The position numbers and the translations under genes are program-made. A stretch of DNA of 64,000 nucleotides from JANPCX01 sp031431125 (GTDB taxonomy: Bacteria; Pseudomonadota; Gammaproteobacteria; Burkholderiales; Burkholderiaceae_C). The stretch covers positions 50,576-114,575 of the forward strand of contig JANPCX010000040.1 of the NCBI GenBank assembly GCA_031431125.1. The letters run 5' to 3'. This document shows positions 8,257 to 16,392 of this stretch, in pieces (positions within the stretch are counted from its first letter, which is position 1; every line of letters starts with the position of its first letter). A model generated the notes under the pieces. That model worked only from the letters and a program-made list of their open reading frames with translations, searched no databases and was not told the origin of the DNA.

Positions 8257-9372
8257 TTGAAACTCTCAGTCAACCTATTTGTCTTGGTTTTGGCAGCTGT
8301 GCTGACCTCCGGCAACGTTCAAGCCCAAATCAAAATCGGACAAACAGCGGGCTTTACTGGAACAGCCGCAGCAGGCGTTAAAGAGATCACAGCGGGTGCA
8401 CAGCTCTATTTTGACGCGATCAATGCGCAGGGCGGCGTCAATGGCCAGAAGATTGAATTGGTGTCGATGGACGACAAGTTCGACCCGGCACTGGCTGCTG
8501 ACAATGCAAAGCAGCTGATTGCCGACAGCAAAATTGTTGCCTTGTTTCTGAATCGCGGCACGCCCCACACCGAAGCCATCATGCCTTTGCTCAAGGACGC
8601 AGGCATCAGTTTGATTGCGCCTTCCACGGGGGCCATGTCACTGCACAGTCCTGTGCATCCCTGGGTGTTTAACGTGCGTGCCACTTACCAAAAAGAGGCG
8701 GAGCACCTCACACGCCATCTGTCCATTTCTGGGGCGCAGACGGTGGCGGTGATTCAAGTGAACGACTCTTTCGGCGCTGACGTTGCACCAGGTGTGATGA
8801 AGGTTTTCAAGGAACTTGGCAAAGAGCCAGCAGCCTATGAGCTCTTTGACCGAAAAGCGCCCGACTTCACGAAAATTGCTGCCAAAGTCGCCGCAGCCAA
8901 GCCACTTTCCGTGATTTTCATCGGCACAGGTTCAACAGTGGCCGAGGGTGTGAAGGCATTGCGCGCGGCAGGATCAACAGCCACCGTGGCCACGCTGTCC
9001 AACAACGCGTCAGCGGGTTTCATCAAACAAATGGGTGAAAACGCCACCAACATGATCGTGAGCCAGGTATTTCCTTCGCCACGCTCTTACAAAGTGGCCA
9101 TGGCAGCAGAAGCATCGCAGCTCGCCGAAAGAAAGAAGATAGCCGAGGTGACACCGCAAATGCTTGAAGGTTTCGCGGCGGCCAAAGTGTTGGTGGCGGC
9201 ACTGAAGCGCTGCGGCAATGACATCACGCGCAGCAATATCAAGAAAGCGCTGGAAACCTTCAACAAGGTGGACATTGGCGGCTTGGAGGTGAGTTTCACC
9301 CCCACCGATCACACAGGTTTGCGTTTTTCCGAACTGTCTATCGTGAGCGCTGAAGGCGTGTTTCGGCGCTGA
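8257..9372 (+). CDS. Orphan ABC transporter substrate-binding protein (LIV/HAAT family), TTG start
   Basis: A 371-residue periplasmic receptor with a type I binding-protein fold. The TTG at 8257 has GAGGA at 8246-8250 and gives a clean signal peptide (KLSVNLFVLVLAAV to VQAQ); the ATG at 8131 would put about 42 non-signal residues in front of it. Mature motifs include KIGQTAGFTGTAAAG, ITAGAQLYFDAINAQGGVNG and FLNRGTPHTEAIMPLL. No permease or ATPase gene is nearby. It is a paralogue of the protein at 9773-10909, sharing the IGQ-AGF and GGVNG segments. The ligand is unknown. Confidence 0.87.
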   Translation: MKLSVNLFVLVLAAVLTSGNVQAQIKIGQTAGFTGTAAAGVKEITAGAQLYFDAINAQGGVNGQKIELVSMDDKFDPALAADNAKQLIADSKIVALFLNRGTPHTEAIMPLLKDAGISLIAPSTGAMSLHSPVHPWVFNVRATYQKEAEHLTRHLSISGAQTVAVIQVNDSFGADVAPGVMKVFKELGKEPAAYELFDRKAPDFTKIAAKVAAAKPLSVIFIGTGSTVAEGVKALRAAGSTATVATLSNNASAGFIKQMGENATNMIVSQVFPSPRSYKVAMAAEASQLAERKKIAEVTPQMLEGFAAAKVLVAALKRCGNDITRSNIKKALETFNKVDIGGLEVSFTPTDHTGLRFSELSIVSAEGVFRR

Positions 9373-9402
9373 GCAGTTTTCCGCAAAGTCACACGCCACA
9401 CG

Positions 9403-9677
9403 GTGTGTGTCACCGAGTTGGGTTTGAAAGCTTTCGATGTGACGATTTGGCACGCACTTTATGGCTGGAAAAGGCGTTTCCAAGCCTGTGGTGGACAAAC
9501 TCAACGCGGCTTTGAAAGCATCATTGAAGGACACCGAGTTCATCAAACGTCAAGAAGCGCTGGGCGCTGTGGTCATGACCGACGCGAGTCAACATGGCCG
9601 AGCACAAAAAATTCGTGGGAACCCAGATCAACAAACTGAGCACGGTCATCGAAGCGGCGGGACAGTACGCAGACTGA
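9403..9677 (+). pseudogene. Frameshifted C-terminal fragment of a Bug-family binding protein
   Basis: Three successive frames together match the last ~85 residues of the intact Bug protein at 5635-6606. Frame one reads ELGLKAFDVTIWHALY (intact: GLKGFNVSTWHAFY). Frame two reads VDKLNAALKASLKDTEF and IKRQEALGAVVMTDA (intact: LNAALKLALKDADFVKRQEALGAV). Frame three reads MAEHKKFVGTQ and EAAGQYAD followed by a stop (intact: ADHKKFVE and KAAGQYAD). At least two frameshifts and no N-terminal part remain, so it is a dead remnant of a duplicated or transferred receptor gene. It sits immediately after the orphan receptor at 8257. Confidence 0.88.
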
Positions 9678-9708
9678 GAACCGCGACAGGTCAGCCGACA
9701 CATAGAAA

Positions 9709-9735
9709 AAGGCCACCCTCGGGTGGCCTTTTTTT
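9709..9735. terminator. Bidirectional Rho-independent terminator
   Basis: AAGGCCACCC and GGGTGGCCTT form a 10-bp stem with a 2-nt apex, followed by a run of seven T; the opposite strand has an A-run that serves the convergent gene at 9773. It closes the receptor-pseudogene transcript and the minus-strand receptor. Confidence 0.88.
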
Positions 9736-9772
9736 CACGGCCCTGCAGCTAAAAGGCCAGAAAATCCCGGCC

Positions 9773-10909
9773 TCAGAATCTCAAACGACCACTCAGGTCC
9801 ACCACCCCCATGTCGACAAACTTTGAACCGTCATGGTTGGTCTTGGAAAAGTTCATGTAGTAACCACCAAGGTTCAAGTTCGAAATGCTTTCCAATGCAG
9901 CCACCAACTTGGCGCGATCGATGTCTTTGCCCGCACGTTTGAGCCCTTCGACCATGACACGAGCAGCAATGTAGCCCTCCAGCACGGTGTAGTTGGGTTT
10001 GAGGTTGGGCGCCACGCGCTGCAGGTCCGCATGAAACTCTTGCTGGAATTTCAAATGATCCTTTTGCGGCTGCGGCAACACTTGAATCATGACCAAACCG
10101 CGTGCGTTTTTTCCCAGGTCAGCCACCACACGTGATCCGGAGAATGAACTGGTCGCAAACTGCCCTCCAAATCCCTTGGCCCGCATGCCTTGCACGATCT
10201 TCACAATCGGCTTGGCGTTGCTGATGAAAATCACCATCTCGGGCTTGGATTCCAACAGTTGGTTGACTTGAGGGGTGAAGTCTTGGGCATTTCTATCCAG
10301 CGAAACCACAGAGACGGCGCTAAGAGAACTTGCCGCCAATGCGTCCTGCATGGCCTTCAAGTTGGCCGGTCCTACATCACCGAGATAGGCCAAGGCGAAC
10401 CGTTTGTAGCCCAGGCTGGCCAGGTTGCCGATGATTTTGCTCATCTCCTCGCGGTAACCCGCTCGGGTGTGGAACAAATAGGGGTTGTGGGCGGAACGGA
10501 TGCCCATGTTGCCAGTCGCTGGCGACAGGATAGGAATTTGTGCCTTGGTGATGTAGTCGAGGCTGGCCTCGGTACCCGCGCCACTCGTATAACCAATGAG
10601 GGCCAACACCTGGTGGGTTTCATTGAGTTTTTTGGTATTCGCGAAGACCGACTCTTTCTTGCCGCCGTCGTCCTCGGTGATCAGCTTGATCTGGCGGCCG
10701 TTGACCCCACCCGTTCGATTGGCCGCGGCAAAAGCAGCATCCAGGCCGGCCTTGATGTCTTTGCTGTATTCCGCCTGACCCCCGCTGAAGCCGGCGCTTT
10801 GGCCAATCAGAATGGTGTCGCTCGAGACACCCACCTGGGCCAACACAGGAACACTCGACATCAGGAATGCGACAGCAAACCACCCGCCATGGAAACGTTT
10901 CGAAAGCAT
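9773..10909 (-). CDS. Orphan ABC transporter substrate-binding protein (LIV/HAAT family)
   Basis: A 378-residue periplasmic receptor. The start ATG at 10909 has GAGG about 8 nt upstream and gives MLSKRFHGGWFAVAF with a signal peptide ending near PVLAQ; a further upstream frame extension lacks such support. The mature part has ILIGQSAGFSGGQAEYSKD, NRTGGVNGRQIKLITEDDGG and IGYTSGAGTEASLDYI, typical of Leu/Ile/Val-type receptors. It faces its paralogue at 8257 across the pseudogene, with no transporter subunits beside it. The ligand is unknown. Confidence 0.88.
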   Translation of the reverse strand: MLSKRFHGGWFAVAFLMSSVPVLAQVGVSSDTILIGQSAGFSGGQAEYSKDIKAGLDAAFAAANRTGGVNGRQIKLITEDDGGKKESVFANTKKLNETHQVLALIGYTSGAGTEASLDYITKAQIPILSPATGNMGIRSAHNPYLFHTRAGYREEMSKIIGNLASLGYKRFALAYLGDVGPANLKAMQDALAASSLSAVSVVSLDRNAQDFTPQVNQLLESKPEMVIFISNAKPIVKIVQGMRAKGFGGQFATSSFSGSRVVADLGKNARGLVMIQVLPQPQKDHLKFQQEFHADLQRVAPNLKPNYTVLEGYIAARVMVEGLKRAGKDIDRAKLVAALESISNLNLGGYYMNFSKTNHDGSKFVDMGVVDLSGRLRF

Positions 10910-11035
10910 TAAATTGGCCTCATAGATACACAAAAAAGCTCAAGCTTGGTTCGCGGACCAGTCAAAAACTCTTTCCGTTGGTGCACTCTTCTACACCGGG
11001 CAGCGTAGCTGCTTGCATGGGATTGATGTACTGAA

Positions 11036-12064
11036 CTACTTAGCAGGACCAGCACCCACCAATTGCGCTGGTGCAGCGTAGTGTTTGGGAATGTCGCCGG
11101 TCAACGAGCCCAAGAACGCAACGATGTCCGCGACGTCAGCGTCCGGAGCCTTGCGACCCAACTGCACCTCGGCCATCACACGCACCGCGTCTTCCAGCGT
11201 CGCCACCGAACCGTCATGAAAATAAGGCGCAGTTTTGGCAATGTTTCTCAACATGGCCACACGAAAAACTTGTTTGTCTTCGTCCTTCTTGGTCACCGCG
11301 AACCGGCCAGGTTCGACCTTCGCAGAGCCGGTCGCTAACCAGTAGTCTTTCACCAGACCAAACTTCTGGAAGGCGTTGCCGCCCAACAGTGCACCACTGT
11401 GGCAACCGACACAGCCATAGGCCACAAACTTTTCCAAGCCAACCACCTGCTGCGGGTTGAGCGCCTTGGTCTCGCCGTTCAAGAACTTGTCGAACGCCGC
11501 AGGGGTGCGCAGTGTGCGCTGGTAAACCTCCAGAGCCTTGGCATAGTTTTCGGGTGTGACGGGGTCCGCTTGACCTGGGTAGCTGGCGCGGAACATGTCC
11601 TCGTAGCCCAAACCCTTCAGGACGGGGATCACCGCCTTGGCATCGTCAAAACCCATGGAACCAGTGATGGAGCCTAGCGCTTGATGCGCCCCGTCACGGC
11701 GGTCCCCCAACCAGCGCAGCGAGGGCTGCTCTTGAGACAGGAAAACAGGCTGGGAGTGCATGGTGGTGGGCACGCCACGGGCGTTGATCGAGAAACGACG
11801 TTTGTCCGAACTCCAGTCCACCGCCTCGTGGCAACTGGCGCAAGCGGTTTTGCCGTCACGCGACACCCGTTGATCCCAGAAAAGGGCACGGCCTAGAACG
11901 GCTTGGGGGGTGTTGACCTCTTGCTCGCTCACCGGTTGTACCGGCGCAAAAAGCGCCTTCGCTTGGGCCTGAAGCTGCGGACTGACCGGGTCTGCAACCC
12001 ATGTGGAACAAGCGGCAACCAGGGCGGAAACGCTCAAAACAACGAGCAAGTTCAGTTTTTTCAT
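11036..12064 (-). CDS. Di-haem cytochrome c peroxidase-family lipoprotein
   Basis: A 342-residue protein with two c-type haem sites, CASCH (residues 75-79) and CVGCH (218-222), in the arrangement of bacterial CcpA/MauG proteins, which reduce hydrogen peroxide with electrons from cytochromes or oxidise protein targets. The C-terminal FHDGSVATLEDAV is a family hallmark. Start MKKLNLLV at 12064 gives a signal with lipobox LVAAC (Cys19), so the protein is probably tethered to a membrane facing the periplasm, unlike soluble CcpA. A GTG at 12082 is the alternative start. It is divergent from the small exported protein at 12308. Confidence 0.88.
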   Translation of the reverse strand: MKKLNLLVVLSVSALVAACSTWVADPVSPQLQAQAKALFAPVQPVSEQEVNTPQAVLGRALFWDQRVSRDGKTACASCHEAVDWSSDKRRFSINARGVPTTMHSQPVFLSQEQPSLRWLGDRRDGAHQALGSITGSMGFDDAKAVIPVLKGLGYEDMFRASYPGQADPVTPENYAKALEVYQRTLRTPAAFDKFLNGETKALNPQQVVGLEKFVAYGCVGCHSGALLGGNAFQKFGLVKDYWLATGSAKVEPGRFAVTKKDEDKQVFRVAMLRNIAKTAPYFHDGSVATLEDAVRVMAEVQLGRKAPDADVADIVAFLGSLTGDIPKHYAAPAQLVGAGPAK

Positions 12065-12187
12065 CTTGAGGTCCAAGGTCACACAGAAAAGATGGGGGAA
12101 GCGGCCGTGCTGTTCATCACGCTAGTGCTGGGTTTGAACCAGCCAAGGCGACAAATGACGCTCAGTCGTGAACTGTATCTCGCAGGG

Positions 12188-12216
12188 TTGAAAGCCCAAA
12201 GGCTGACAATTGATAC
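12188..12216 (+). promoter_or_regulatory. Possible sigma70 promoter for the small exported protein
   Basis: TTGAAA at 12188-12193 and TGATAC at 12211-12216 are 17 nt apart. The first box fits well and the second is weak. It lies about 90 nt before the ATG at 12308, in the 243-bp divergent gap with the peroxidase gene. This is a pattern match only. Confidence 0.3.
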
Positions 12217-12307
12217 ACGCTGTAACGACCAAGGCCCGCAGCGTGTTCGCCGGCCGAGTTCAAAAGGTGGCGATCGGCTTGCAGGCCTTGTTTGCAAAGG
12301 GTTTCAC

Positions 12308-12583
12308 ATGAAAACGATATTGGCAGTTTTGTTGTTCTGTTCAGTTACAACTTCTTACGCGAGCGATTTGTGGGAACGCAGTCGCGCCGCTCAAGTGTTG
12401 GTTTCTGAGGAAGCCGCGCAGAAACTGAGCCGTGCCGACTTGGTCAAACTCATGGCCTCGGTCGAAAAGGTCGCCATGCTGTTGCCATCTCCGGGCAACA
12501 CGGGTGCCTACTTGGCTCTCGAACGGGAATTGGCGCGTCGCGACCAAAAGCCGCAGCAATACGCAACAAACGCAAAACCCTGA
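12308..12583 (+). CDS. Small exported protein of unknown function
   Basis: A 91-residue protein starting MKTILAVLLFCSVTTSYA, a Sec signal peptide that would leave a mature chain of about 73 residues. The mature part is helical and charged (SRADLVKLMASVEKVAML, LALERELARRDQKPQ) with no cysteines. AAAGGG lies about 5 nt before the ATG. I do not recognise the family. It is divergent from the di-haem peroxidase and convergent with dtd. Confidence 0.65.
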   Translation: MKTILAVLLFCSVTTSYASDLWERSRAAQVLVSEEAAQKLSRADLVKLMASVEKVAMLLPSPGNTGAYLALERELARRDQKPQQYATNAKP

Positions 12584-12603
12584 CACCTTGTCCTGGTGTG
12601 GGA

Positions 12604-13059
12604 TCAAGGCCTGGCATCGGGTCGGACAAGCAGCGGAATCGTCACCGGCCCATCGTTAATCAAGTGCACACGCATGTCGGCACCGAACTGACCGGTGGCA
12701 ACAGGGGCATGTTGGCTGCGCGCACAAGCCACCACACGTTCGTAGAGCACTTGCCCGAGCAACGCCGGTGCGGCGCCAGTGAAACTGGGGCGGTTACCAC
12801 TGCCGGTGTCCGCAGCCAGCGTGAACTGGCTGACGATGAGCAGTCCGCCCTTCACGTCCACCACGCTGCGATTCATCTTGCCCTGCTCGTCGTTGAAGAT
12901 GCGCAGCTTCAGCAACTTGGCGACCAACTTGTCGGCCGTGAGTTCGGTGTCTTGCGGCTCAGCGCAGACCAGCACCAACAAGCCGTGCTCGATGGCGCCA
13001 ACAACGCACCCTTCAATTTCCACATGGGCCTTGAGCACCCTTTGGATCAGCGCAATCAT
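12604..13059 (-). CDS. dtd: D-aminoacyl-tRNA deacylase
   Basis: A 151-residue cytoplasmic enzyme that hydrolyses D-aminoacyl-tRNAs, protecting translation from D-amino acids. The two active-site motifs are present: SQFTLAAD (SQxTL, about residue 77) and NDGPVTIPL near the C-terminus (about 134). Full length for the family (145-150 residues). It begins MIALIQRV as usual. It ends an apparent minus-strand run tyrS - DUF5329 gene - dtd, linking tRNA charging and proofreading. Confidence 0.96.
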   Translation of the reverse strand: MIALIQRVLKAHVEIEGCVVGAIEHGLLVLVCAEPQDTELTADKLVAKLLKLRIFNDEQGKMNRSVVDVKGGLLIVSQFTLAADTGSGNRPSFTGAAPALLGQVLYERVVACARSQHAPVATGQFGADMRVHLINDGPVTIPLLVRPDARP

Positions 13060-13088
13060 GCAATAGCCTTTGGCGCCAGCATGGCGAA

Positions 13089-13445
13089 TCAGCGGTCCAT
13101 GCGCTTGAGTTCGTCGGCCAAGAACGCCGCCACCAGCACGGTACGGCCACCCGCGAGCCGTATTTGATAGGCCTGGCCCGTGGTGCTGGAGGCGGATGCA
13201 ATTTGATCGATAAAGTCTTGCGCCGTGTTCACATGCTCACCCATTTTGGCAAGCTTGCCACGCAAGAAGCGGCCTGCCTCACTCGGAGAATAAGCTTTGC
13301 CACTGCGCACGAACTGAGCGCTTGGGTGGGTCTCAATCAAACGTATCAAACGCTCAATGCGTGCCTGCTCCGCAGGCGGAGGAAGGGCCAGGCTCCCTGC
13401 GCTGGCAGTGAGCAAAGACCAAGCCAACCAACTTCTGCGGCGCAT
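13089..13445 (-). CDS. DUF5329-family exported protein
   Basis: A 118-residue protein with a basic start and a hydrophobic signal region ending near SLALPPP. The remainder matches my memory of the DUF5329 pattern: IERLIRLIE, FVRSGKAYSPSEAGRFLRGK, TAQDFIDQIASASSTTGQAY. The ATG at 13445 overlaps the tyrS stop (ATGA), implying translational coupling. The function of the family is unknown; the signal suggests periplasmic location. Confidence 0.75.
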   Translation of the reverse strand: MRRRSWLAWSLLTASAGSLALPPPAEQARIERLIRLIETHPSAQFVRSGKAYSPSEAGRFLRGKLAKMGEHVNTAQDFIDQIASASSTTGQAYQIRLAGGRTVLVAAFLADELKRMDR

Positions 13446-14683
13446 CAAGTCACCAACACCCGCGCAAACTTACGTTTGCCCACCTGAACCACATAGCTGC
13501 CCGGCCCCAAGCGCAGACCGCGGTCGCTCACCACCGCACCATCAATGCGCACACCGCCGCCATCGACCAGACGCAGCCCCTCGGTGCTGGACGGGGCCAG
13601 GTTCGCTTGTTTCAGCAAAGCCCCGATGCCAATCGGGGAGCCGCTGAGTTGCACCTCAGGGATATCGGCGGGAACGCCACCTCGCGAGCGGTTGATGAAG
13701 TCTTGTTCTGCTGCGTCCGCCGCCGCTTTGCTGTGAAACCGCGCCGTGATTTCTTTGGCCAACAGGACTTTGGCGTCTTTGGGGTTGCGCCCCAGCATGA
13801 CCTCGGCTTTCAACTCCGCGACGTCACCTTCACTGCGAAAACTCAGCAGCGGGAACCAGCGCCACATGAGGTCGTCGCTGATCGACAGCACCTTGGCGAA
13901 CATGTCGTTGGCAGGTTCGGTGATGCCGATGGTGTTGCCCTTGCTCTTGGACATTTTTTCGACGCCATCCAGGCCCTCCAACAAAGGCATGGTCAAGATG
14001 CATTGCGGCTCTTGCCCTTTTTCTTGTTGCAGATGACGCCCCATCAGCAAATTGAACTTTTGGTCCGTACCGCCCAATTCCAAATCGCTTTTCAGCGCCA
14101 CGGAGTCATAGCCCTGCACCAGGGGGTACAAAAACTCGTGGACCGAGATGGGCGTGTTGCTGGCAAAACGCTTGGAGAAATCGTCGCGCTCCATCATGCG
14201 CGCCACCGTGTACTGCGCGGCCAACTGAATCATGCCGCGTGCGCCGAGCGCGTCGCACCATTCACTGTTGTAACGAACCTCGGCACGGTCGATGTCGAGC
14301 ACCAAGCTGATTTGATTGAAGTAGGTCTGGGCGTTGGCCTCGATTTGCTCGCGTGTCAGAGGCGGCCGCGTGGCGTTGCGCCCAGAGGGGTCGCCAATCA
14401 TGGATGTGAAATCGCCTATCAGCGGAATCACGGTGTGCCCTAAGTCTTGCAACTGGCGCAGTTTGTTGAACACCACCGAGTGACCCAGATGCAAATCCGG
14501 CGCAGTGGGGTCCAGGCCAAACTTGATGCGAAGAGGCACCCCCAAAGCCGCAGCACGCGCCAATTTGAATTGCCATTCAGGCAAGGGCAGCAACTCCTCG
14601 CAACCGCGTTGGCTGATGGCCAGAGCCTCCTCCACAAGCTCTGTAATGGGGTAGTTTTTTGATGAATCCGTGCTGGATGCCAT
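13445..14683 (-). CDS. tyrS: Tyrosyl-tRNA synthetase
   Basis: A 412-residue class I aminoacyl-tRNA synthetase that charges tRNA-Tyr. The HIGH motif appears as HLGHS in GLDPTAPDLHLGHS (about residue 65) and KMSKS as KMSKSKGN (about 240). GGTDQKFN marks the tyrosine pocket region, and a C-terminal S4-type RNA-binding domain (VRIDGAVVSDRGLRLGPGSYVVQ) completes it. Full length. The stop overlaps the next gene's start. It is divergent from the M23 peptidase gene, with 258 bp between the two starts. Confidence 0.97.
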   Translation of the reverse strand: MASSTDSSKNYPITELVEEALAISQRGCEELLPLPEWQFKLARAAALGVPLRIKFGLDPTAPDLHLGHSVVFNKLRQLQDLGHTVIPLIGDFTSMIGDPSGRNATRPPLTREQIEANAQTYFNQISLVLDIDRAEVRYNSEWCDALGARGMIQLAAQYTVARMMERDDFSKRFASNTPISVHEFLYPLVQGYDSVALKSDLELGGTDQKFNLLMGRHLQQEKGQEPQCILTMPLLEGLDGVEKMSKSKGNTIGITEPANDMFAKVLSISDDLMWRWFPLLSFRSEGDVAELKAEVMLGRNPKDAKVLLAKEITARFHSKAAADAAEQDFINRSRGGVPADIPEVQLSGSPIGIGALLKQANLAPSSTEGLRLVDGGGVRIDGAVVSDRGLRLGPGSYVVQVGKRKFARVLVT

Positions 14684-14941
14684 GTTTATTTTTTTAATGT
14701 GAAATTTGAGGCCGGTTTCCTTGGCAGAACTCGGGCTATTGCCGACGTGTGGGACAGCCGGGGCCGTTATACTCGGCCCTCGTTTTTGTCAGGATCGACG
14801 CCTGGTTTACGGCCAGTCGCATCCCCGGCAAATTGAGCCAAGACCTGATTTTAGTGGCCAGGTCTTCGCCGCACCGCAATCTCGGCTGGGCATTGTTTTG
14901 CTCGGCCTGCTGATCGGGCCACCGTGCTCGCATAAAAACTG

Positions 14942-16339
14942 ATGCCGTTGGATACTGCCCGTCGCACCAAATTGCCAGCCAGCCAAGCGCTCAATACCCT
15001 GAGCGGCTGGCTGCAGCACCACCCTCGCAGCATCACCACTGGGCTGGTCGTGGTGCTGATTGGCTTTGCCGCAACTGCGTTCGGTTTGGCGCCCATGGTG
15101 CCGGATGCTTCCGACCTGCCAAGGCGGCTTGTGGCTCAAACGCTGCCGTCTTTGGACCTCAGTCCGCAGTTGGAACAACTGGCCGGCCAGGATCTGCAGC
15201 TGTTCCGTGGCGATGTGACACGAGCAAGTGACACGGCGGACAGCCTCTTGCGGCGACTGCAGGTATCTGACCGCGAAGCCGCCGCCTTCGTGCGCAACGA
15301 TCCCACCGCACGCAAACTGCTGGCAGGGCGTGGCGGCAAGATGGTGCAAGTACGCACCGATGCGCAAGGTCAGCTGCAAGAGCTGGTAGCGCGCTATCCG
15401 GCCGAGCGCAGCGATTTGGTGGCCACACACTTCACCCGGCTATCGATTCGACCCGATGGTTTGGGCTCGTTCACCAGCACCTCGGAGACCATCGGTTTGA
15501 GCAGCCAGTGGCGCTTGGGCAGCGGCAGCATCCGTTCGTCCTTGTTTGCTGCCACCGATGCCGCCAACATTCCCGACCCCATCGCGGTGCAAATGGCGGA
15601 AATTTTTTCCCCCGACATCGACTTCCACCGCGAGCTGCGCAAAGGTGATTCGTTCAGCGTGGTCTATGAAATCCCAACCGCAGACGGCGAGACTATTTCC
15701 TGGAACCAAGGCACAGGAAGGGTACTGGCGGCTGAGTTCATCAACAAAGGCCGCAGCTACTCTGCTGTGTGGTTCCAAGAAGGCAGTGCCAAGGGTGCTT
15801 ACTTCGACTTGAACGGCCAAAGCAAACAACGCAGTTTCTTGGCCAGCCCCATGGAGTTCTCGCGGGTGACCTCTGGTTTTGCCATGCGCCTGCACCCCAT
15901 TTTGAACACCTGGCGCCAACACAAAGGGGTGGACTACGGTGCCCCCACTGGAACCCCCGTGCGGACGGTGGCCGACGGTGTCGTGGATTTTGCCGGCTGG
16001 CAAAACGGTTACGGCAACGTGGTGTCCATTAAACATGCGTCGGACAAATCTACGCTCTACGCACACTTGAGTCGAATCGACGTGAAAGTGGGTCAAAAAG
16101 TGGGGCAAGGCGACCACATTGGCGCAGTCGGCGCAACAGGCTGGGCCACCGGTCCCCATCTTCACTTCGAACTGAAAGTGAAGGACGAACATGTCGATCC
16201 GATGATTTTGGCCAAGGGCGCAGAAGCATTGTCTTTGTCGGGCGCCGCCCGTGTTCAGTTCCAGCAATTGGCACAGGCGTCCAAATCCAAACTGGCCACC
16301 GCCCAAACCTTGGGTGAGAACGGCTGGATCGCCGAATAG
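14942..16339 (+). CDS. M23-family metallopeptidase (peptidoglycan endopeptidase)
   Basis: A 465-residue membrane-anchored protein: an N-terminal membrane segment (SITTGLVVVLIGFAATAFGL, about 37-56), a long linker domain like that of MepM/YebA, and a C-terminal M23 (LytM) domain. The zinc-binding motifs are intact, HKGVDYGAPTG (H-x3-D) and GPHLHFEL (HxH). It probably cleaves peptide cross-links in periplasmic peptidoglycan. anmK follows 53 nt later and recycles anhydro-muropeptide sugars, so the pair fits cell-wall turnover. Confidence 0.93.
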   Translation: MPLDTARRTKLPASQALNTLSGWLQHHPRSITTGLVVVLIGFAATAFGLAPMVPDASDLPRRLVAQTLPSLDLSPQLEQLAGQDLQLFRGDVTRASDTADSLLRRLQVSDREAAAFVRNDPTARKLLAGRGGKMVQVRTDAQGQLQELVARYPAERSDLVATHFTRLSIRPDGLGSFTSTSETIGLSSQWRLGSGSIRSSLFAATDAANIPDPIAVQMAEIFSPDIDFHRELRKGDSFSVVYEIPTADGETISWNQGTGRVLAAEFINKGRSYSAVWFQEGSAKGAYFDLNGQSKQRSFLASPMEFSRVTSGFAMRLHPILNTWRQHKGVDYGAPTGTPVRTVADGVVDFAGWQNGYGNVVSIKHASDKSTLYAHLSRIDVKVGQKVGQGDHIGAVGATGWATGPHLHFELKVKDEHVDPMILAKGAEALSLSGAARVQFQQLAQASKSKLATAQTLGENGWIAE

Positions 16340-16392
16340 GCCCCCACTTGATTCCGTCTGCAACACGGCCCAGCGCAGTCACGCCAGAGCAA

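Noticed and set aside
5496..11043. Shared CTAAGTAGTT word upstream of the Bug gene and at the peroxidase stop
   Set aside because: The second copy is simply the Ala-Lys-stop end of the peroxidase gene; a 10-mer match is expected by chance.
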